A stretch of 64,000 nucleotides of DNA from Spirosoma linguale DSM 74 (lineage in GTDB: Bacteria > Bacteroidota > Bacteroidia > Cytophagales > Spirosomataceae): assembly GCA_000024525.1 (NCBI GenBank), contig CP001769.1:4931001-4995000 (forward strand), given 5' to 3'. The notes under the pieces are model-generated. The model did no database searches and was not told the origin of the DNA. It saw only the letters and a program-made list of their open reading frames with translations. Numbering within the stretch: position 1 is the first letter of the stretch; each line of letters begins with the position of its first letter. Shown here one piece after another: positions 53,373 to 61,805 of this stretch. Position numbers and translations under genes: made by a program.

Positions 53373-54209
53373 ATGAAACGCTATATTCTCCATACTCCCT
53401 TTAACATCTATCACTTTGAAGCGACGACCTGGATGCACGCCGTCCATAAGCATACCTACTTCGAGATTATTTTTATCCTAAAGGGGCATGGCATTCATAA
53501 TATCAACGGCAATACGTTCGGCTACAGCGAGGGCGATGTGTTTCTGTTAGGGCCGGAGGATTACCATGACTTTACTATTCAGGAGTCGACCGAGTTCTGC
53601 TTTATTCGCTTCCATGAATCGCTCCATGAGCATTCGGCAGGGGATAAGGACACCCCCTGGCAGCCAATCATAAAAACCTTGCTGACAACCTCTTCCCAGA
53701 GCCGTGGTACTATCGTCGAGGATAAACAGGAGAAGCAAAAACTTCACTACCTGCTGACAGTGCTGGAAGAAGAATATAAACGGGATCAGTCGCCCTATTT
53801 TGCCATCATTCGGGACAGCCTGTTACGGAGTATGCTCATGATTCTGGCTCGAAATCTGTTCAGTCATTCGCTGGCCAATTCTCAGACGACCGATTCGGTG
53901 GAAGCGATCCTGATGTACATTCGGCAACACATCTATCAGCCCGGAAAGCTCACGATTGATCATTTAGCGGACGTATTCCATTATGCGCCCGCTTATATTA
54001 GTCTATTTTTCAAGAAGCAGACGGGCGAATCACTGAAACAGTACATCATCAAGTATAAAATCAAACTTATTGAAGCACGTTTACTGTATAGTTCGTTGAA
54101 TCTCGCCCAAATCGCGGATGAATTTGGCTACACTGATGAAAGTCACCTGTGTAAGCAGTTCAGAAAGTACACCGGTAGTACACCCAGCGATTTCCGAAAA
54201 AGGGGCTGA
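53373..54209 (+). CDS. AraC-family transcriptional regulator
   Basis: About 278 residues from the ATG at 53373 (MKRYILHTPFNIYHFEATTW); the open frame starts at 53340. The N-terminal cupin sensor has HKHTYFEIIFILKGHGIHNI and GDVFLLGPEDYHDF. The C-terminal double HTH has LTIDHLADVFHYAPAYISLF and LNLAQIADEFGYTDESHLCK, with the final FRKYTGSTPSDFRK. Cupin AraC proteins usually sense sugars. It is divergent from the DUF1080 gene. Confidence 0.9.
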   Translation: MKRYILHTPFNIYHFEATTWMHAVHKHTYFEIIFILKGHGIHNINGNTFGYSEGDVFLLGPEDYHDFTIQESTEFCFIRFHESLHEHSAGDKDTPWQPIIKTLLTTSSQSRGTIVEDKQEKQKLHYLLTVLEEEYKRDQSPYFAIIRDSLLRSMLMILARNLFSHSLANSQTTDSVEAILMYIRQHIYQPGKLTIDHLADVFHYAPAYISLFFKKQTGESLKQYIIKYKIKLIEARLLYSSLNLAQIADEFGYTDESHLCKQFRKYTGSTPSDFRKRG

Positions 54210-54269
54210 CTGCCGATGGGACACGCAACTCCGCATACGCTCAGGCTGGTTGTAAACCGTGGTGAATAA

Positions 54270-54290
54270 GACCCGGTCGAAAGCCGGGTC
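54270..54290. terminator. Short GC-rich hairpin between convergent genes
   Basis: GACCCGG at 54270-54276 pairs with CCGGGTC at 54284-54290. It lies between the 3' ends of the araC-type gene (plus) and the Bcr/CflA gene (minus). There is no U-run on either side, so terminator function is only likely. Confidence 0.45.
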
Positions 54291-54308
54291 ATAACATCGA
54301 AAGCACAC

Positions 54309-55538
54309 CTAATGCAGTAGGGCGGCCTCTGATTCGGACTGAACCTCAACCGGAGCCGTTATCCGCCTTCTCCCTGTCAATAACACCAGCAGGGCAAGGG
54401 TGGACGAGCCCGCCATTGCCATCACCATAGGTATGGCTGAGGGCACTTCGAACAGACTCATAATCACCGAGATCAACGTACCCATGCCCATTTGCACGGC
54501 ACCCATCAACGCTGAAGCACTGCCGCCATTTCTGGTAAAGGGAGCCAGCGATAAGGCAGCCGCATTGGGGTTGGTAAAACCGATGCAACACAGGAAGAGA
54601 AATAGAAAGACGAGCGTGATCGGAAGTGTGAGCAAACCACTCAACGCCACGGTGAGAAATACCAGAGCAACCAGTACCTGACCAGCCAGGGCAGCAAAGA
54701 CAACTTGCTCACTCTTGTATTTTCGCAACAGTAGGGTGTTAATCTGACTGGAGCCAATGAAGCCAACGGAAAGAAAGGCGAAGATCCAGCCATATTCTTT
54801 TCCACTGGTATGAAACACTTCCATAAACAGAATCGGTGAGCCTGAAACATAGGCAAAGAGCCCCGAGAAAGCGATTGCGCCCGTGAAGGCATACGTGTAG
54901 AACTGGGGGTCCTTTAACACCTGCCAGAAGTTACGCAAAATGGGGCGGGGCTTCAGCGAGATCGATCGATCGGGCGCATAACTGGCCGGCAGCCATAAGA
55001 AAACAGCCAGTAAAATAGCGACTCCCATTCCCATCAGGATGACAAACACGGCTTGCCATCCCCAGGCAGCGGTCACATACCCGCCAACAGTAGGGGCGAT
55101 CATGGGCGAAGCGCCTACCACCAGCAATAAGAGTGAGAACACCTTGGCGTTATCCTTCACCGGAAACAAATCCCGCACCATAGCCACCGAGGCCACTGCC
55201 GCTGCACAGCTGCCGATGGCTTGTATAACCCGCATCAGGATTAACCCGTCAATACTGGTCGCCAACGCGCAACCGGCCGCAGCCAGGATGTACACAATCA
55301 GCCCGGCGTACAAAGGAGGTTTACGGCCAAATCGGTCCAGCAAGGGACCATATAGCAGTTGACCCAGTGAAATACCGATAAAATAGCCCGATAAGGATAG
55401 AGAAACTTTGGCCGCCGTGGTATGCAGGTCTTTGGCAATAGCGGGAAAGCCAGGCAGGTACATATCGATGGAGAACGGCCCCAGCGCCGTCAGGCTTCCT
55501 AAAATCAGGATTAGAAAGAAATAGGTCTTTTTAGACAT
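54309..55538 (-). CDS. Bcr/CflA-type MFS multidrug exporter
   Basis: 409 residues with 12 hydrophobic helices. Family motifs are present: FSIDMYLPGFPAIAKDLHTT near the N-terminus, LYGPLLDRFGRKPPLYAGL (MFS motif A) and RVIQAIGSCAAAVASVAMVR (motif B with D in MVRDLF). It resembles the drug:H+ antiporter DHA1 Bcr/CflA family. It is divergent from the tetR gene with about 366 bp between starts, but the palindromic operators lie nearer tetR. Confidence 0.92.
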   Translation of the reverse strand: MSKKTYFFLILILGSLTALGPFSIDMYLPGFPAIAKDLHTTAAKVSLSLSGYFIGISLGQLLYGPLLDRFGRKPPLYAGLIVYILAAAGCALATSIDGLILMRVIQAIGSCAAAVASVAMVRDLFPVKDNAKVFSLLLLVVGASPMIAPTVGGYVTAAWGWQAVFVILMGMGVAILLAVFLWLPASYAPDRSISLKPRPILRNFWQVLKDPQFYTYAFTGAIAFSGLFAYVSGSPILFMEVFHTSGKEYGWIFAFLSVGFIGSSQINTLLLRKYKSEQVVFAALAGQVLVALVFLTVALSGLLTLPITLVFLFLFLCCIGFTNPNAAALSLAPFTRNGGSASALMGAVQMGMGTLISVIMSLFEVPSAIPMVMAMAGSSTLALLVLLTGRRRITAPVEVQSESEAALLH

Positions 55539-55864
55539 TAGCAGGTAATGGAAAGGTAGTTTAAATGCTACCGACCGGAATGAGCTACCTATCCGGGAGA
55601 AATATTAAAACAGCTTCATTTGGTCAACCTTACCTCAGCACCACAAGTTCAGGACAACCCATTTTGGATCGTCACCTTTTTGTTAACAAACGCACCAAGC
55701 AGAGTAAGCGGCTATCTTTAGCCTACAGGCAGAAACAGCAGGTTACGGAACATGACTATTGGCGCGCACCAAAGCTGAGACGTCTCAACTCATGTCTTCA
55801 ACAGTCCCGCGCGTTCTTATTTTTATCGACAAAAAAAACAAATCTGCCCCCAGTGCTTGACCAA
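55539..55864. other. Intergenic region between Bcr/CflA and tetR
   Basis: About 325 bp that should include the exporter promoter. An ORF of 115 codons (55565-55912, plus) crosses it but runs through the TetR operator and start, and its translation has no protein-like pattern. Nothing else is supported. Confidence 0.4.
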
Positions 55865-55886
55865 AAACATACTATTCAGTATGTTT
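55865..55886. promoter_or_regulatory. Palindromic operator upstream of tetR
   Basis: AAACATACT-ATTC-AGTATGTTT, perfect 9-nt arms at 55865-55873 and 55878-55886, ending 18 bp before the likely tetR start at 55905. The core ACATACnATTnnGTATGT recurs at 56508-56525. The position suggests autorepression by the TetR protein. Confidence 0.85.
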
Positions 55887-55904
55887 GTAGAAATTTATTG
55901 GCCT

Positions 55905-56492
55905 ATGTCTAAAGCGGCTGCAACGCGGCAACTAATTCTGCTCAAAGCATTCGACCTGATCTACCGGAATGGGTTTCAGGCCACCAGCATTGACACAATT
56001 ATCGCCACTACGCAGGTGACGAAGGGTGCTTTTTTTTACCACTTCAAAAATAAGGAAGAGATGGGGGTAGCGCTGATTAACGAAGTGATCAAGCCGACGA
56101 TGGAAGAAAACTTTGTCAGACGATTATCTAAGTCAAATCACCCCGCCGACGATATCTACGCTCTGATGAAATATCTGCTCCAGACTTCTCCCGACTTTCA
56201 GGTGCAATACGGTTGCCCGGTGGTTAACCTGGTCAATGAAGTAGCCCCTGGCAGCGATTCGCTTAACAGAGCACTACATGGCGTTTTGAGCCAGTGTCTG
56301 CAAGCGGTGCGAAATAGTGTACAGCACGGACAGGCATTGGGGCAGATTCGGAAAGACGTGAATGCAGGTGAGGTAGCTGAAGTTATCATGATGGGCTACA
56401 GCGGCATTCGAAACATGGGCAAATTGTTGGGTGCCGTGTGCTACCAGACGTACCTCAAGGAATTGAGACGCTATCTACAGCAGTTAGGGTAA
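55905..56492 (+). CDS. TetR-family regulator
   Basis: About 195 residues from the ATG at 55905 (MSKAAATRQLILLKAFDLIY). The HTH is clear: NGFQATSIDTIIATTQVTKG then AFFYHFKNKEEM. The C-terminal ligand domain follows (YALMKYLLQTSPDFQVQYGC, PVVNLVNEVAP), in the style of the YxaF/LmrA-like group. A palindrome in front of the gene and a matching one behind it define the likely regulon: itself and the two-gene membrane operon. The start at 55857 would place the operator inside the coding region and is disfavoured. Confidence 0.9.
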   Translation: MSKAAATRQLILLKAFDLIYRNGFQATSIDTIIATTQVTKGAFFYHFKNKEEMGVALINEVIKPTMEENFVRRLSKSNHPADDIYALMKYLLQTSPDFQVQYGCPVVNLVNEVAPGSDSLNRALHGVLSQCLQAVRNSVQHGQALGQIRKDVNAGEVAEVIMMGYSGIRNMGKLLGAVCYQTYLKELRRYLQQLG

Positions 56493-56507
56493 TTTTTTTG
56501 CAGAAAA

Positions 56508-56525
56508 ACATACCATTTGGTATGT
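56508..56525. promoter_or_regulatory. Second copy of the TetR operator
   Basis: ACATACC-ATTT-GGTATGT, perfect 7-nt arms at 56508-56514 and 56519-56525. It shares the core of the site at 55865-55886 and lies just before the start of the four-helix membrane protein gene (ATG at 56529 or 56550), so repression of that operon by the adjacent TetR protein is expected. Confidence 0.83.
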
Positions 56526-56528
56526 AAA

Positions 56529-57008
56529 ATGGGCATTTATCTGATTCGTATGTATACAACTTTACTCTTTTTGCATTCGCTGGTACGCTGGCTGGTCCTG
56601 GCCAGTTTGCTCTACGCCATCGGGCGGGCTTATCGCGGTTACACAGGTCAACTGGCCTTTTCCTCGACTGATAACCTGGTACGGCACTGGACGGCTACCC
56701 TTACGCATATTCAGCTGACAATCGGGTTTACGCTTTACTTCATCAGTCCCGTTATCGAGGCTTTTCGGCAGCAGGGCATCCAGACTGGCGGGCAAGCAAC
56801 GTTCTTCGGAGTCATTCACATCGGCCTTATGCTGCTGGCCGTCGTTCTGATTAGCATAGGCTCGTCGATAACGAAACGTCAACCGGCCGATCGAGCCAAA
56901 TTTCGCACCATGCTTATCTGGTTTTCAGTGGGCTTACTAATCATCTTTCTAGCCATTCCCTGGCCCTTTTCACCACTCGCTAACCGGCCTTATTTCCGAC
57001 TGTTCTGA
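56529..57008 (+). CDS. Four-helix membrane protein of the TetR-controlled operon
   Basis: 159 residues from the ATG at 56529, or 152 from the ATG at 56550 (MYTTLLFLHSLVRWLVLASL). Four transmembrane helices are visible (LHSLVRWLVLASLLYAIG; IQLTIGFTLYFISPVIEAF; IHIGLMLLAVVLISIGSSIT; MLIWFSVGLLIIFLAIPWPF), with histidines in helices 1-3 (LHS, THIQ, VIHIG) that could bind heme as in cytochrome b-like proteins. The function is unknown. It is followed 2 nt later by the DUF3817 gene. Confidence 0.78.
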   Translation: MGIYLIRMYTTLLFLHSLVRWLVLASLLYAIGRAYRGYTGQLAFSSTDNLVRHWTATLTHIQLTIGFTLYFISPVIEAFRQQGIQTGGQATFFGVIHIGLMLLAVVLISIGSSITKRQPADRAKFRTMLIWFSVGLLIIFLAIPWPFSPLANRPYFRLF

Positions 57009-57010
57009 TC

Positions 57011-57322
57011 ATGAAAAAGCTATTGACAACCAAAGTCGGTCGACTCCGACTGATTGGCCTGCTGGAGGGCCTTTCCTTACTGATCTTACTGGGAATCGCG
57101 GTCCCACTCAAATATGCCTACGCCGATCCGTCGTTAGTCAAGGCTGTTGGCCCGGTACACGGCCTGCTGTTTCTGCTGTTTGTCCTAAACACGCTTCAGG
57201 TGGGCGTCGAGCAACGCTGGCGATTTGCCACCACCACCTGGAAAGTACTGCTGGCGTGCCTTGTCCCCTTCGGCACATTTTACATCGATCGCAAAATTCT
57301 GAGTCGGCTCCCATCCCAATAA
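57011..57322 (+). CDS. DUF3817 membrane protein
   Basis: 103 residues with the DUF3817 pattern: RLRLIGLLEGLSLLILLGIA, PLKYAY, VGPVHGLLFLLFVLNTLQVG and the end LVPFGTFYIDRKIL. It has three hydrophobic helices and a conserved glutamate in helix 1. The family role is unknown. It is the second gene of the TetR-linked operon. Confidence 0.86.
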   Translation: MKKLLTTKVGRLRLIGLLEGLSLLILLGIAVPLKYAYADPSLVKAVGPVHGLLFLLFVLNTLQVGVEQRWRFATTTWKVLLACLVPFGTFYIDRKILSRLPSQ

Positions 57323-57546
57323 GCTGACCATAATATGCTCAGTCGGCTCGCAGTAACCAGTCGAAATAGTTCTTATCAGAAAATTCATCCGCCATCCATC
57401 TGGTGAAATAGCCTTGCACTCTCTCCTCAATCCTGTAGGTTTTGCCTCAAAACATGAGTGCTGACCCGGCTTACATGAGCCGTACAGGCAAAATAACTGA
57501 GCCGTAGAAGAAACTGGTACGCGCTGTCAGGCTTGATCTTTGCAGC

Positions 57547-58518
57547 ATGAAAAACGTCACAAAATTTCAATTGGGGCAAAACGGCCCGCTCGTTTCCAAA
57601 CTTGGTTTAGGCTGTATGCGTATGTCCTCGATTTGGGGCGGAGATACGCCTGATGAAGCGGAAAGCATAGCTACGATCCATGAAGCCCTGGACAGGGGTA
57701 TTAATTTTTTGAACACCGGCGACTTTTACGGGGCTGGTCATAACGAACTGCTGATCGGCAAAGCGATTAAAGCAAGGCGTCAGGATGCCTTCATCAGCGT
57801 AAAATTCGGGGCTATCTTTCACAACGGTCAGCACATAGGTATGGATTTGCGTCCTATCGCGATCAAGAATTTCATTAACTACTCCCTAACCCGTTTAGGT
57901 ATCGAAACCATTGACCTCTACCAGCCTAGCCGAATCGATAACAGCGTACCTCTGGAAGACATCATTGGAACGGTTGCCGACCTGATTCAGGAAGGTAAAG
58001 TGCGGTACATTGGCGTTTCGGAAATTACGGCTGACCAACTTCGCCAGGCCAACGGTGTTTACCCCATCAGCGCACTGGAGATCGGCTATTCACTGGCCGA
58101 CCGCCAGATCGAACGCGATCTGCTGCCTGCCGCCAGGGAGTTAGGCATTGGCATAGTGGCCTTCGCCAATACGGCAGAGGGCTTATTGACCGGTGAACTT
58201 AAGGCACCGCTTGCACCAAACGATTACCGTACCCATTTCTCCCGCTTTCAAGGTGATAACCTACTTTATAATCTGGAAAAAGTCGACATCTTAAAACAAG
58301 TAGCTCGTAGCAAAGGCTGTACGCCAACTCAGGTGGCGATTGCCTGGGTAAAGGAGCAGGGCGATCAGATCATGCCTTTAGTTAGCATGAGTCGTCGGTC
58401 GCGCTTGCCCGAAAACATGGCGGCAATGGACATTTTATTCACACCGGAAGAGATGAACACCTTAAACACTACTTTTACCATAGGTGCCCTACATGGCGGC
58501 ACGTACCTACAACGTTAA
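57547..58518 (+). CDS. Aldo/keto reductase-family protein with variant active site
   Basis: 323 residues, a TIM-barrel AKR. The family frame is clear (LGLGCMRMSSIWGG; ALDRGINFLNTGDFYGAG; HNELLIGKAIKARRQDAFIS; IGVSEITADQLRQA). Two positions of the catalytic tetrad look changed: the usual FDTA aspartate reads LNTG, while the tyrosine (DFYG) and lysine (SVKFG) are kept; and the usual QHR histidine region reads YQPSRID. Some AKR subgroups have this YQP form, so activity may differ rather than be absent. It is directly followed by an AraC gene. Confidence 0.88.
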   Translation: MKNVTKFQLGQNGPLVSKLGLGCMRMSSIWGGDTPDEAESIATIHEALDRGINFLNTGDFYGAGHNELLIGKAIKARRQDAFISVKFGAIFHNGQHIGMDLRPIAIKNFINYSLTRLGIETIDLYQPSRIDNSVPLEDIIGTVADLIQEGKVRYIGVSEITADQLRQANGVYPISALEIGYSLADRQIERDLLPAARELGIGIVAFANTAEGLLTGELKAPLAPNDYRTHFSRFQGDNLLYNLEKVDILKQVARSKGCTPTQVAIAWVKEQGDQIMPLVSMSRRSRLPENMAAMDILFTPEEMNTLNTTFTIGALHGGTYLQR

Positions 58519-59346
58519 ATGACCAGTCCTGCTGAAATTCTGCCCGGTGTGATCTTCTATTCATATCACTCTGCTGAGCGGAGAGAGAAAGTATGTTTAT
58601 GGAACCATCATACCTTGATCCTGCAGGTTTCAGGCCAGTTTATCCTGGAAACCTCCCGGCAAACTATTTCGATGAGCGGAGGAGACATGCTTTTGATCAG
58701 CAGAAATCAGCTGGGTACACTCACCAAAACACCGCCACCCGGAGGGTATTACGAAACAATTGTCATATCGTTACAGGAAGACCTGTTACGCAGGATTGTG
58801 TTAGAAGAAAAGCTTCAGGCGGACCGAAAATATATCGGTCCGCCCAATGTCTTAATTCCTACGAATGAATTCCTGCAGGGGTATTTTCAATCGATTGTCC
58901 CCTACGCCCGCAGCTCGGGAGCGAGCCTGACCGACGAGATGGGCATTCTGAAACTGAAGGAAGGGGTTAAACTCCTCTTGTTTGCCATGCCTGAACTTGT
59001 CAACCTGCTATTCGACTTTTCCGTCCCTTACAAGATCGACCTGGAAAAGTTCATGCTTAGTAACTTTCATTACAATGTTCCTATTGAAAAATTCGCACAG
59101 CTCACCGGCCGCAGCCTGGCCGCTTTCAAACGCGATTTCCTGAAAACATTCGGTGCTCCGCCCCGTCACTGGCTGCAGGACAAACGGCTGAGCGAAGCCA
59201 GACACCTCATCGAGACTAAACATCAAAAACCCTCCGCGATTTACCTTGAGCTAGGGTTTGAAAGTATTTCTCACTTCTCCAGTTCATTCAAGAAGAAGTT
59301 TGGCATGGCACCAACTGCCCTGACCTCCGGCCAATCGTCAACGTAA
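58519..59346 (+). CDS. AraC-family regulator linked to the aldo/keto reductase
   Basis: 275 residues, starting immediately after the reductase stop. The N-terminal sensor is cupin-like (HHTLILQVSGQFILETSRQT; GGDMLLISRNQLGTLTK). The C-terminal HTH pair has PIEKFAQLTGRSLAAFKRDF and PSAIYLELGFESISHFSSSF, followed by KKKFGMAPTAL. It resembles ExsA-like AraC proteins. The two genes are probably co-transcribed, the regulator possibly controlling the reductase. Confidence 0.9.
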   Translation: MTSPAEILPGVIFYSYHSAERREKVCLWNHHTLILQVSGQFILETSRQTISMSGGDMLLISRNQLGTLTKTPPPGGYYETIVISLQEDLLRRIVLEEKLQADRKYIGPPNVLIPTNEFLQGYFQSIVPYARSSGASLTDEMGILKLKEGVKLLLFAMPELVNLLFDFSVPYKIDLEKFMLSNFHYNVPIEKFAQLTGRSLAAFKRDFLKTFGAPPRHWLQDKRLSEARHLIETKHQKPSAIYLELGFESISHFSSSFKKKFGMAPTALTSGQSST

Positions 59347-59354
59347 TTTAACGT

Positions 59355-60602
59355 TTACTTACCCGATGCCGGAGTGAGAATAACTCCCTCACGTGGCTCC
59401 CGCAGAAGAATGCTCTTCTCATTGATTAGCGCCTTCAGAGATTCGTTAGCCAGGGTGTCGAGCAGACGGTATTTCAACTGGAATGTTTTGGTCTGGTTGT
59501 TTGGCCGCACCCATTTCATGATCTTACAATGGCAGTTGGCATTTTCCGGCGTATTGGTAATCTCTTCCAGCGAACCGCCCCTGCCCTGCTTAATAAACAC
59601 ATTTCGGATGCCGATCATATCATTGCCATCGCCCATGTCGAAACTCCAGGTGGTGGCAATGCTGGTCAGGTAATCCTTACCTTTGTCCAAACGCAACAGG
59701 GCATGAATGGGCGATTCGACGGTACCGCTTTTGTTCTTCACCCGCGAATAAATAGATACCAGCGCCGGAGCTTCGAACTGAATGTAGCCGATATGATCAA
59801 TGTTAGCGCCGTGTCGGTTAAAGATAAAATACCCGTCTTTATAAATGATCTCTACGAGATTGTTCGCTACCTGATGAAATCGGTTGGGGTCATTGGCCCG
59901 TGCCTGGGGCGCTCCCGTATAATACAGCCAGATACCCGACAAACTGTCGATCTCGGCCTGAGTGGGTTGGTACGGCAGAATATTCAGGTCGTGGCGAATC
60001 ATGGCCCACTCGTTCCGGTCGGCGATCCAGCGAGCGGTAACCAACCCAAGTAAGGTTAGACAAACGAGCGAACTGACCAACCATACCCGTTGCTTTTTTC
60101 TAAAGGCCTTCGTCAACTGCTGATTAGTAGCCTTCAACTCCTGCTGACAAGTGGCCAATTGCTGCCGAAGTGCTTCCTGCTCATCTAAGCGTACGGCCAC
60201 GGATGCGTCTACTCCTTCGATGAGATTGGCATCCTGTGGGTTTTGACTAAATCCTTTGCGGCCAACGCCATACAGATAAATGTAACATGCGTCGATCAGA
60301 AAAGACCGGGGATTAGCTACCAGCCCGTTATAGGCATCTTTTACCTGAACCCCAGTTATGTCATACTTCCGATGAGGATACTCAACCTGTTTCGGATTCG
60401 GGTCGGGCGGGTAAGAATCGTGCACCAGTTGCTGGGCCGTTTCGGGCAAGTTGTTGCTTATCGAACTAAGCAATCGGGCAATGTCTTCGTAATTTTTCGG
60501 ATTGGTATTCCGCGTAATCCGCTGACCCATCGAGCGTTCATACGTGTCTATGACTTTTTCAAGTAAGTACCCAATCTCCTCCTTACCTGTCTTTATTTTC
60601 AT
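59355..60602 (-). CDS. Single-pass membrane protein of unknown function
   Basis: 415 residues. The N-terminal ~115 residues form a soluble helical domain (YLLEKVIDTYERSMGQRITR; YEDIARLLSSISNNLPETAQ; FLIDACYIYLYGVGRKGFSQ). A coiled coil (ALRQQLATCQQELKATNQQL) leads to one transmembrane helix (VWLVSSLVCLTLLGLVTARW, about 173-192) and a C-terminal domain of about 215 residues that looks β-rich (LSGIWLYYTGAPQARANDP; DGYFIFNRHGANIDHIGYI). The layout suggests a signal relay from one side of the membrane to the other. No family was recognised. It is convergent with the AraC gene (8 bp). Confidence 0.7.
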   Translation of the reverse strand: MKIKTGKEEIGYLLEKVIDTYERSMGQRITRNTNPKNYEDIARLLSSISNNLPETAQQLVHDSYPPDPNPKQVEYPHRKYDITGVQVKDAYNGLVANPRSFLIDACYIYLYGVGRKGFSQNPQDANLIEGVDASVAVRLDEQEALRQQLATCQQELKATNQQLTKAFRKKQRVWLVSSLVCLTLLGLVTARWIADRNEWAMIRHDLNILPYQPTQAEIDSLSGIWLYYTGAPQARANDPNRFHQVANNLVEIIYKDGYFIFNRHGANIDHIGYIQFEAPALVSIYSRVKNKSGTVESPIHALLRLDKGKDYLTSIATTWSFDMGDGNDMIGIRNVFIKQGRGGSLEEITNTPENANCHCKIMKWVRPNNQTKTFQLKYRLLDTLANESLKALINEKSILLREPREGVILTPASGK

Positions 60603-60850
60603 CTAATAGCTTCGTTTTCAAATCTTTATGAAAATCCCATAATCTTACTAAAATTTCATAAACATCCCATTTCATTTAATAAGCTTAATAACAACGCATC
60701 CCTACCAGAAACAGAATACGCAGCATGAACACACCCTTATCTTTGGCCAACTCTTCTTTTTCTACAAAAGAATAACAAAAAAAGCGCAAACAAAATACGC
60801 TACCCAACAACGATAATAACAGGCAGTCGCATCAAAAAACACCAGTGAGT

Positions 60851-61741
60851 ATGTATATATTGAAACAGTCCAGGTACCTAATCCGACAGCTACTACTTTT
60901 CTTTAGTTTTCTGCTCACCTTTCCCCTCCAGGCGGCTAAAGTCGATTCGCTGGATGTACCCAGCGCGATGATGAACAAGAACCTGCGGGCGGTGGTCGTT
61001 TTACCCGATTCCTATGCAACTGCGGGGAAAAACAAAACGACCTACCCAGTGCTCTATCTGCTCCACGGCGGGTTTGGCCACTTCAACGACTGGATTACCA
61101 AAACGCCCGACAAAACCCTGATTCACCGGCTCGCCGACCAGTATAACCTTATCATTGTCATGCCGGAAGGGGAAGTATTTAGTTATTACCTGGATAGCCC
61201 CGTTATCAAGGATAGCCAGTTTGAAACCTACCTGACAAAAGAAGTCATCGACAAGATTGACAAGACCTACCGCACCATCCGCACGCCCAAAGGCCGGGTT
61301 ATCACGGGCCTGTCGATGGGGGGCTACGGCGCATTGTACCTGGCGACACGGCATCCCGATCTGTATTGTGCGGCTGGCAGCATGAGTGGGGCACTGAATC
61401 TGGACATGAACGCCTGGAAGCTCCCGCCCGATGCCACCAAAGGCATTAAAGCCGAATTTGAAAAAATCCTGGGACCATTCAGCCAGTCGCCCGACGGCTG
61501 GGCTGCCTATTCGGTAGTAGGCATGGCCGACAAGATGAAAACGAACGGACTGAAACTGGTCATCGACTGTGGTGTGGATGATTTTCTGATCGAGCCCAAC
61601 CGGGAGTTACACCGTCGGCTGGTGTTCAACCAGACACCCCACGATTACAGCGAACGGCCCGGCGGTCATAGCTGGGAGTTCTGGCAGAACGCCCTCCCCT
61701 ATCAGGTACTGTTTTTCAGCAAAGTGCTGAATGAAAACTGA
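60851..61741 (+). CDS. Secreted esterase (esterase D-type α/β hydrolase)
   Basis: About 296 residues from the ATG at 60851; a GTG at 60845 would add two. A signal peptide (LLLFFSFLLTFPLQAA) is followed by an α/β hydrolase of the putative-esterase family: PVLYLLHGGFGHFNDWI (oxyanion region), nucleophile GLSMGGYGALYLATRHP, acid in VIDCGVDDFLIEP and histidine in RPGGHSWEFW. The full catalytic triad is visible. Substrates in this family include feruloyl or acetyl sugar esters. It is followed closely by a type B carboxylesterase gene. Confidence 0.9.
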   Translation: MYILKQSRYLIRQLLLFFSFLLTFPLQAAKVDSLDVPSAMMNKNLRAVVVLPDSYATAGKNKTTYPVLYLLHGGFGHFNDWITKTPDKTLIHRLADQYNLIIVMPEGEVFSYYLDSPVIKDSQFETYLTKEVIDKIDKTYRTIRTPKGRVITGLSMGGYGALYLATRHPDLYCAAGSMSGALNLDMNAWKLPPDATKGIKAEFEKILGPFSQSPDGWAAYSVVGMADKMKTNGLKLVIDCGVDDFLIEPNRELHRRLVFNQTPHDYSERPGGHSWEFWQNALPYQVLFFSKVLNEN

Positions 61742-61805
61742 CGTGTTACTTCTCTGCCCAAATACTCTTCACCCTATTTCTCAACTCCTACAATCAAAAC
61801 CATCT

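Noticed and set aside
55565..55912. 115-codon plus-strand ORF between the exporter and tetR
   Set aside because: It runs through the TetR operator and the tetR start, and its translation has no domain-like or coding-like pattern.
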